Source of the DNA: an uncultured Acidimicrobiales bacterium
GTDB lineage: Bacteria > Actinomycetota > Acidimicrobiia > Acidimicrobiales > SZUA-35
Length of the DNA: 64,000 nt
Assembly (NCBI GenBank): GCA_937922785.1
Contig: CALAJQ010000010.1
Span: forward strand, 1 to 64,000
Direction: 5' to 3'
Both the position numbers and the translations under genes were made by a program. Shown piece after piece: positions 58,429 through 64,000 of the stretch (position 1 is its first letter; the number at the start of each line of letters is the position of its first letter). The notes under the pieces were generated by a model. It saw only the letters and a program-made list of their open reading frames with translations. It did not search any database and was not told the DNA's origin.

Positions 58429-59739
58429 TTATGGTGCGTACTCGAACTTAACGTTGGCCTTAGAAGCATCAAGATCGCTTGAGCTTAGGTGCTCAATGAT
58501 TGTGATCTTCTGTGATCCACAGTCACCGAAGTCATCACAGTTGATGGTTCCGATGATTCCGGAGTAGCCCTTAATTCCGTTGAGGTACTCACGCACGCCT
58601 GCACGATCGATGACTAGGTTGTCGCCGTCGGTGTAGGAAGCTGCCGCGATGGCATCTAGCAACATTGCAGTTGCGTCATATGAGTGACCCCAGAATGGGG
58701 CTGATGGTGCTTCACCGTTTGCTGCTTCGTAGGTCTCAAGGAACTGGTTAGCGTTGACGCCAGTGCTCTCGTTCTTGTTCTCACCGAAGCGAGTATCAGG
58801 ACCGGAGAAGGAGATGCCTTCAGACTGTGGAAGCTCCAAGAATCCGTCTACCAAGAGACCGTCAGCTGCGAACAGCTGGGTGTTCTCAAGACCAGAAACT
58901 GATCCGACCTGGTCAGCAATGAAGTCACCAGCAGGCTGGAAGATTGGGAAGAACAGAGCCTCAGGAGAACCAGCAGCGATTTCAGTTAGGACTGGAACCA
59001 TGTCGGTGTCTTCCTTAGCAACAGCTGAGTAGCCGGTTACTTCGCCACCAAGCTCGGTGAAAGCGTTGGTGAACGCAGTTGCTAGGCCATCGGTGTAGGG
59101 ATCGCCATCGTGGATGGCTGCAGCAGTGGTTAGCCCAAGCTCGTTGAACACATACTCGGCCATGGCAGCGCCCTGGAACAAGTCGTTGTGAGCGGTGCGG
59201 TAGTAGCCAACGCTGTAGTCAGGTCCTGCGTTGCCCTGCTGGTCAGAAGTCAGAGCTGGAGAGGTGTTTGATCCAGAGATCATAACCATTCCGGCGTTTC
59301 CGATTAGAGGCGCAGCGGCAGTAGCGGCACCAGAACATGAAGTTCCGATAACACCGATTACCTGCTCGTCAGCAACGATGCTCTGAGCAGCAGCCTGGCC
59401 ACCGTCTGCAGAGCAAAGGTCATCAAGACCTACGCCCATGTCAACGTCGAAGCCCTTGATCTGACCGTAGTCAGCAATTGCCTGCTCAACGCCACGTTGG
59501 TTAGGCAGACCCAAGAAGGCCACGTCGCCAGTGATTGCGTTTAGTGAACGAATCTGGATCGCTCCACCGGCTTCAACAGTAACTTCTCCCAGCGAGCCGT
59601 CACCGAGGTAGCCTGCGTCGCCGCCACCGTCGGCAGCGGTGGTATCGCTACCTGCATCTGTTGTTGCATCGTCGCTGCAAGCTGCAGCCACGAGGCTGAG
59701 TGCGAATATCACACTCAGAAGTTTCATCAATTTTTTCAC
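58429..59739 (-). CDS. Branched-chain amino acid type ABC transporter substrate-binding lipoprotein
   Basis: The 436-residue protein has a lipoprotein signal (LLSVIFALSLVAAACSDD, lipidated Cys21), a Gly/Asp/Thr linker, and a Periplasmic_binding_6 (LivJ/LivK-like) domain: IQIRSLNAITGDVAFLGLPN, RGVEQAIADYG, VIGVIGTSCSGAATAAAPLI, MISGSNTSPAL and WGHSYDATAMLLDAI. The ligand may be an amino acid or another small molecule such as an amide; the family is broad. The GTG start follows GGGAGGGG by about 10 bases. It is the first gene of the liv operon. Confidence 0.94.
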   Translation of the reverse strand: MKKLMKLLSVIFALSLVAAACSDDATTDAGSDTTAADGGGDAGYLGDGSLGEVTVEAGGAIQIRSLNAITGDVAFLGLPNQRGVEQAIADYGQIKGFDVDMGVGLDDLCSADGGQAAAQSIVADEQVIGVIGTSCSGAATAAAPLIGNAGMVMISGSNTSPALTSDQQGNAGPDYSVGYYRTAHNDLFQGAAMAEYVFNELGLTTAAAIHDGDPYTDGLATAFTNAFTELGGEVTGYSAVAKEDTDMVPVLTEIAAGSPEALFFPIFQPAGDFIADQVGSVSGLENTQLFAADGLLVDGFLELPQSEGISFSGPDTRFGENKNESTGVNANQFLETYEAANGEAPSAPFWGHSYDATAMLLDAIAAASYTDGDNLVIDRAGVREYLNGIKGYSGIIGTINCDDFGDCGSQKITIIEHLSSSDLDASKANVKFEYAP

Positions 59740-59826
59740 TGTAAACCCCTCCCAGGGTTGTTTTGGGAAGGCTCTACTTGCCAGACCCGTGTTAGCGGTA
59801 GCAACGCTATCACTCGAATCGACTTA

Positions 59827-59844
59827 TGTTCAGGCAAATGAACA
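59827..59844. promoter_or_regulatory. Inverted repeat upstream of the liv operon, candidate operator
   Basis: TGTTCA (59827-59832) and TGAACA (59839-59844) form a perfect 6-base inverted repeat with a 6-base spacer. It lies 88 bases before the substrate-binding protein start, downstream of the GntR gene. On the minus strand a TTGACC lies just upstream of it, so a bound protein would cover the promoter. Confidence 0.4.
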
Positions 59845-59889
59845 ATAGGCGAGGTCAATACATCGGCCCCGGTTCAATTTGCCGCTGTG

Positions 59890-60651
59890 TCAGCGCACGG
59901 TTGGGCGAAGCTCGGCCTTAGTCCCAGTTGTCCAATCACTAACAAATCTGTAGCGATCCCCGCGAATGACAGTAGTGCGCCACTCGATTTTTTCACCGTC
60001 TCTTTTCCCTAACCGCTCTAGGAAAAAGCCAGCTTCGGTCTTGCCGATGCCCAGCCGGGACCGGTCCACCTGACTCGGAACCACCGGAGTCAGCCGCTCC
60101 CACCCCTGGTTCGGGACCGGGGCGCCCAACTTTGCCAGCTCCGCATATAAAGCAGTATGTCCCCAGTCAACATCCAGCAACGGCATGAGATTCTCTGCGC
60201 GAAGCCACGCCCTGTCGACGGCCAATGGTTGACCGCCAGCCAGCCGCAATCGTTCCAACAGAATTAGCTCTGTTGTCTCATCAACTTCAAGATGAGAAGC
60301 CGCCACCGAATCTGTTACCACCTTCAGCTCAAGCACTTCTGAGGTCTGTTCGACTCCGGAAGACTCGACTGATTGGAAAAGGCTGTACAAAGTCCCCAAC
60401 GACTGCTCGAACTCAACTCTATTTAGAACAGTCCCACGACCCCTCTCGCGTCGCAGAATGCCCGTCTTGTTTAAGTGTCGTATCGCCTCTCGGACTGTGT
60501 GACGCGACACTCCATAAAGTCGAGTGAGCTGAAGATCGGTCGGGAACGTGCCGTCATCGAACTCACCGTTTTCCATTCGACGCTTTAGATCGGCTTCAAG
60601 CTGAGCCCAAAGTGGCGACGAGTCCGACCTGTCCAAATTACGGGGAGACAT
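59890..60651 (-). CDS. GntR-family regulator with UTRA domain (HutC subfamily)
   Basis: From ATG 60651 the product has 253 residues. The winged helix-turn-helix shows DDGTFPTDLQLTRLYGVSRH and TVREAIRHLNKTGILRRERG followed by RGTVLN; the UTRA ligand domain (about 85-250) shows LILLERLRLAGGQPLAVDRA, TALYAELAKLGAP and EWRTTVIRGDRYRFVSDW. HutC-type proteins sense small molecules related to the pathway they control. It is transcribed towards the liv operon and divergently from the PLP enzyme, so either could be a target. Confidence 0.92.
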   Translation of the reverse strand: MSPRNLDRSDSSPLWAQLEADLKRRMENGEFDDGTFPTDLQLTRLYGVSRHTVREAIRHLNKTGILRRERGRGTVLNRVEFEQSLGTLYSLFQSVESSGVEQTSEVLELKVVTDSVAASHLEVDETTELILLERLRLAGGQPLAVDRAWLRAENLMPLLDVDWGHTALYAELAKLGAPVPNQGWERLTPVVPSQVDRSRLGIGKTEAGFFLERLGKRDGEKIEWRTTVIRGDRYRFVSDWTTGTKAELRPTVR

Positions 60652-60717
60652 GGCGGCCGACCATATCAGTGCAAATGTACGGAACCCGATATTTCTAAGT
60701 TCGGCTAACTTGAGCCG

Positions 60718-61854
60718 ATGGCACATGCGGACCTTGATCGGCTCAGGACAATCAGTGGAGTGAAGTGGACTCGCTATGGCCCCGACGTTCTACCCGCCTG
60801 GGTTGCAGACATGGACTTCGATCCGGCAAGCGAAATCAAAGACGCCATGAAGGCCTTAATCGACAGCGGCGATCTCGGCTACAACCCCGACGTCACGGAT
60901 CCCTTGATTCCCACCTGGCTGGACTGGAACGAGCGTAATCACGGCTGGCGACCTCCAGCCGAAGAGTGTTTCTCGTTAACTGGCACGCTTCATGGTCTTG
61001 AAATTGCTTTGCTCCACCACACCGAACCCGGCGACGGAGTCGTGGTCTTCTCACCCATCTACCAACCGTTCCGCAAAGGGATAGAAACCAACGGGCGACG
61101 CGTCGTCGATGTTCAACTGGCCGGACCCGACTGGCGGATGGACCCTGACCAGTTCGAAGCTGCGCTGGATCCTGGCACGAAGGCAGTCATTCTGTGTCAA
61201 CCACATAACCCGCTTGGCCGAGTGTTCAGCGCCGAAGAACTAAAGGGTCTTGCCGATGTTTGCGAACGCCATGACCTTCTCATTCTGAATGATGAGATCT
61301 GGGCCGACGTCGTGCATGAGCCGAACCAACATCTAAGCATCGGCAAGGCAGCCCCGGAAGCTCTCCATAGAACAGTCACCTTGGCCGCAGCATCCAAGAC
61401 GTTCAACCTTGCTGGCATGCGTTGCGCAGTTGCCCATGTTGGGTCCTCGGCGGTCAGACCAGCATTTGCAAATTTCCCGGCCCATCAAATGGGCTCGCCT
61501 AGCACTATCGGCAGCCTCGCAACAATAACTGCGTTCACACAAGCGACGGAGTGGCTGGCCGAAGTCAAACGCCAGCTGTTGACGAACATGGACACAATCG
61601 CCCGACGCGTCGCCGATGACATGCCCGGAGTTGAGTTTCATCGACCCGAAGCCACCTACCTGGCTTGGCTCGACTTCTCGAACACCAAAATCGCCGATGA
61701 CCCCTTCAACCACATACTCACAAACGCTGGCGTGGCGCTGGACCAAGGATCCAAATTTGGAGAGCAAGCCACTTCGTGTGCTCGGCTGAACTTCGCAACG
61801 AGCGACAAAATCCTAAATATGATTCTGGACCGGGTGGCCGGCTGCCTCAGCTAA
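60718..61854 (+). CDS. MalY/PatB-like PLP-dependent C-S lyase or aminotransferase
   Basis: The 378-residue enzyme has the MalY/PatB pattern: KWTRYGPDVLPAWVADMDFD near the N-terminus, CQPHNPLGRVFSAEEL (Asn164), NDEIWADVVHEP (Asp192) and the PLP lysine Lys227 in AASKTFNLAGMRCA. Members cleave cystathionine or other cysteine conjugates. The start ATG is 66 bases from the divergent GntR gene, which may regulate it. Its 3' end overlaps the convergent PAS-GGDEF-EAL gene by 42 bases. Confidence 0.92.
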   Translation: MAHADLDRLRTISGVKWTRYGPDVLPAWVADMDFDPASEIKDAMKALIDSGDLGYNPDVTDPLIPTWLDWNERNHGWRPPAEECFSLTGTLHGLEIALLHHTEPGDGVVVFSPIYQPFRKGIETNGRRVVDVQLAGPDWRMDPDQFEAALDPGTKAVILCQPHNPLGRVFSAEELKGLADVCERHDLLILNDEIWADVVHEPNQHLSIGKAAPEALHRTVTLAAASKTFNLAGMRCAVAHVGSSAVRPAFANFPAHQMGSPSTIGSLATITAFTQATEWLAEVKRQLLTNMDTIARRVADDMPGVEFHRPEATYLAWLDFSNTKIADDPFNHILTNAGVALDQGSKFGEQATSCARLNFATSDKILNMILDRVAGCLS

Positions 61855-64000
61855 AGGGGTCGCCTTTTGCGATCTTTCGCGTCGAACTAGCGGAGCGTAC
61901 AGTTCCATAAAGGTCTCTTCTTCACAAGGCCGACCCATCAGATAGCCTTGGCCGCTGCCCATCCCCATGCCCTGAACGATTGCAAGTTGCTCAGGCGTTT
62001 CAATTCCTTCGACAATTATCTCAAGGCCCAGTTTGTTGGCCAGGTCCTGAATCGATTCCACAATCGCCCGGGTTGCGCCGCACGACTCAAGCTTGGATGT
62101 GTAGGAGTAGTCAATCTTGAGGAACTGCACGGGCATATCGCGAACGTGGTTCAGTGACGAATATCCAGTGCCGAAGTCGTCGAGCGCTATCTCTACGCCT
62201 GCGTCAACTAGCTCCTGCATGGTGGCAAGAATCTGATCTCCAACGTCGATCCAGGTTGTCTCGGTAACTTCCAGAACAACAACAAAAGGGTCGATGCCAT
62301 GACGGGCGATTGTTGCCAGCACCTTGTTCGCAAATCCCGGTTCGGAAAGCTGAGTGCCCGTGATGTTGATGCCAATCCTGAAGTCTTTGGCGCCAGTAGC
62401 AATCATCTCCGCAGCAATGCGGCAACAGTCGTTGATGATCCACCACCCCAGCGGGATCATCAGATCAGACTCAGCAACATAGGGAATGAAATAGCCAGGC
62501 GAGATCTCGCCCCTGATCGGATGGTGCCACCTGATCAGTGCTTCGGCCGCAACAACCTCGTTCGTTTGCAGATTAAACAAAGGCTGAAGATGCATTCGGA
62601 ATTCGTCGTTCTTGATCGCATCGTGCATGGAAGACTGAAGGTCGAACCGCTGGTTCAACGACTGTCGCATCTCGTCGTTATATATCGCCCACCGTGTCCC
62701 GCCTGCCCTCTTGGCGTCATACATCGCCATATCGGCGTTGCCAATAATCACATCGGCCTTGGTGTCGAGACCATCTTGCAAAGCAATCCCCACACTCACC
62801 CCGACGCTGGCTGTGGAGTTTCCCACAGCAATCGGTTCTTGAACTTTGGCCATCAGGCGCTCGGCCAGCCTGATCACGTCTTCTCGGGTCGAGCCCCAGG
62901 CGCACAGTGCAACAAACTCATCACCGCCCACACGTGCCACGATGTCACCGGGCCGAAGCACCGATTTCAAGCGTTGACCAATCGTGATCAGTAGCTGATC
63001 GCCCGCCTCGTGACCCAACCCGTCGTTCACCAGTTTGAATCCGTCGAGATCCAAAAACAGGCACGCGAACTGGGGAGCGACGCGGTCCTGACTTTCGATC
63101 ATGTCTTGCAGGCGCTCGATCAGTGCAGCCCGATTGGGTAGACCGGTCAGGTGATCAGTCATCGCCTGACTACGAAGTTGGTTTTGAATCGAAGTGGCCT
63201 CGGTGATGTCTTCCAGTGAAGCGATCATGCCGAAGATTTCTCCGTCCATCAGCAACGGTCGGCACCGCACAAGACAGAGGCGGTACTCGGCGCTTTTGAA
63301 GTTCATCAGACGTACGTGAAAGTCAACCTCTTCAAGCCGCAGGCAACGTCTTAAGGCATCGCGCATCTTGGGCACGTCTTCGGCCTTGATCGCTGCAAGC
63401 ATTTGATTAGACGCAACATTGGGTCCGTCGACTTGGGTCATCTCTTGAATCCAGGAGTTGGCAAAGACCAATTCACCCTTGAGGTCCATCTGGACTACGC
63501 CGACCGGCAGCGCCTTCGCCAGAGTCTCAAACTGAGAAACGCTAACCCGGGCTTGGGCCAGCGCTCGCATCTCAGAATCGACATCAAGGCTTTCGATGCG
63601 CATATGGGGACTATCGGGATCATCCAAGTGGTTGTAGTAGGTGTACTCGATCCACTTATGGTCGCCGTTCTTGGTCAGCTGCCGACATCGGTGGCGAGTC
63701 CCGTCCTGTCCGCCGACCGCGGCGAGCCATGCCTGAATTGCCCGGTCTCGATCAAGATCGTGCAACATTGACGCGCCGGTCTTGCCGAGAATTTCATCAG
63801 GGGACCACCCGACAGTCTCTGTGATCCGGCTGTCAACCTCGAAGTATTGGCCAAGAGCATTTGTCTTGTGGTGTTGGACCATTGGAACGCCTTGAGACAA
63901 CGACGCCACCACCTCCCCACCCCATCGGGGCTTGAAGTCACCAATTATGAAGACGATGGCATCATGAGATTCGCTCAGATCGAAAATCTGTATCGCAACT
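61813..64000 (-). CDS. PAS-GGDEF-EAL protein, 5' end beyond the window
   Basis: The frame is open to the right edge without a stop; residues before the GTG at 63912 read IFDLSESHDAIVFIIGDFKP, so the true start is outside. Domains seen: a PAS domain (FEVDSRITETVGWSPDEILG, then a PAC-like WIEYTYYNHL), a second PAS (FETLAKALPVGVVQMDLKGE), GGDEF with ARVGGDEFVALCA and FLDLDGFKLVNDGLGHEAGD, and EAL with AEALIRWHHP and LDDFGTGYSSLNHVRDMP. Both enzymatic motifs look intact. No membrane helix is visible in this part. It may sense redox or small ligands through PAS. Confidence 0.93.
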   Translation of the reverse strand, partial: VAIQIFDLSESHDAIVFIIGDFKPRWGGEVVASLSQGVPMVQHHKTNALGQYFEVDSRITETVGWSPDEILGKTGASMLHDLDRDRAIQAWLAAVGGQDGTRHRCRQLTKNGDHKWIEYTYYNHLDDPDSPHMRIESLDVDSEMRALAQARVSVSQFETLAKALPVGVVQMDLKGELVFANSWIQEMTQVDGPNVASNQMLAAIKAEDVPKMRDALRRCLRLEEVDFHVRLMNFKSAEYRLCLVRCRPLLMDGEIFGMIASLEDITEATSIQNQLRSQAMTDHLTGLPNRAALIERLQDMIESQDRVAPQFACLFLDLDGFKLVNDGLGHEAGDQLLITIGQRLKSVLRPGDIVARVGGDEFVALCAWGSTREDVIRLAERLMAKVQEPIAVGNSTASVGVSVGIALQDGLDTKADVIIGNADMAMYDAKRAGGTRWAIYNDEMRQSLNQRFDLQSSMHDAIKNDEFRMHLQPLFNLQTNEVVAAEALIRWHHPIRGEISPGYFIPYVAESDLMIPLGWWIINDCCRIAAEMIATGAKDFRIGINITGTQLSEPGFANKVLATIARHGIDPFVVVLEVTETTWIDVGDQILATMQELVDAGVEIALDDFGTGYSSLNHVRDMPVQFLKIDYSYTSKLESCGATRAIVESIQDLANKLGLEIIVEGIETPEQLAIVQGMGMGSGQGYLMGRPCEEETFMELYAPLVRRERSQKATPLAEAAGHPVQNHI

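Noticed and set aside
1-64000. CRISPR array
   Set aside because: No series of evenly spaced 25-40 base repeats was found. The short tandem repeats (7, 13, 18 and 24 bases) have no spacers.

Overview
The window looks like part of the chromosome of a moderately GC-rich actinobacterium, probably an uncultured member of the Acidimicrobiia. This is inference: there is no rRNA gene. The clues are a DUF2510-containing protein, a PPOX-class (F420/flavin type) oxidoreductase, AbiEi/DUF559-type nucleases, Thr-rich lipoproteins, and frequent GTG/TTG starts with ATGA/GTGA overlaps. Coding density is high. Only one gap exceeds 300 bases (10329-10895).

Region 1 (1-19300) is an accessory, defence-type island. 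It opens with the tail of an IS110-family transposase that abuts a decayed HipA-like kinase gene. Next, on the minus strand and read from 9140 leftwards, is a type I restriction-modification operon: hsdM, hsdS, a GIY-YIG/DUF4357 protein, hsdR carrying a C-terminal AlbA_2 (Schlafen-type) domain, then the HipA-like kinase. hsdM/hsdS, hsdS/GIY-YIG and GIY-YIG/hsdR overlap by 1-4 bases, so the extra nuclease appears to be translated as a subunit of the complex. After a single-pass membrane protein come a PLD-helicase-DUF3427 protein, a SanA/YdcF-like membrane protein, an unknown protein, a DUF2510-DUF4041-GIY-YIG (T5orf172) protein coupled to a 44-residue basic protein, an HNH-like protein, and an AbiEi/DUF559 protein bracketed by two direct copies of a 52-base hairpin element. 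A degenerate tRNA-Ser-like sequence and a duplication scar lie among these genes.

Region 2 (19300-33700) holds envelope and signalling genes: two secreted or lipid-anchored proteins, a tautomerase, an amidohydrolase, a DUF817 membrane protein, a DUF1015 protein, and an ECF sigma factor with a likely self-recognised promoter and a coupled membrane partner. A rhodanese lipoprotein follows, then a large protein with an unusual order of domains (DUF937-like, membrane segment, two CHRD-like repeats, BON-like, OmpA). The region ends with an ABC exporter transcribed divergently from an OmpR/HK two-component system; the shared intergenic region carries three spaced TGAGAGA repeats.

Region 3 (33700-53800) is mostly metabolism: PPOX oxidoreductase, an iron-sulfur photolyase, hydroxyacid-oxoacid transhydrogenase, two crotonases, an alpha/beta hydrolase coupled to an aminotransferase, a quinone-oxidoreductase-like MDR protein, a membrane GGDEF-EAL protein, an MFS exporter, an MscS channel, an MBL-rhodanese persulfide dioxygenase with a TetR-like regulator and an 18-base palindrome, a sulfatase coupled to an aromatic amino acid decarboxylase-like enzyme, and inorganic pyrophosphatase.

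Region 4 (53800-64000) carries a complete branched-chain amino acid type ABC importer (substrate-binding lipoprotein, LivH, an oversized LivM, LivG, LivF) downstream of a GntR/UTRA regulator. A divergent MalY/PatB-like PLP enzyme and a PAS-GGDEF-EAL protein follow; the latter runs off the right edge.

The strongest candidates for something undescribed are the hsd operon with its coupled GIY-YIG subunit and HsdR-AlbA_2 fusion, the DUF2510-DUF4041-GIY-YIG plus micro-protein pair, the hairpin-bracketed AbiEi/DUF559 cassette, and the CHRD-OmpA envelope protein.
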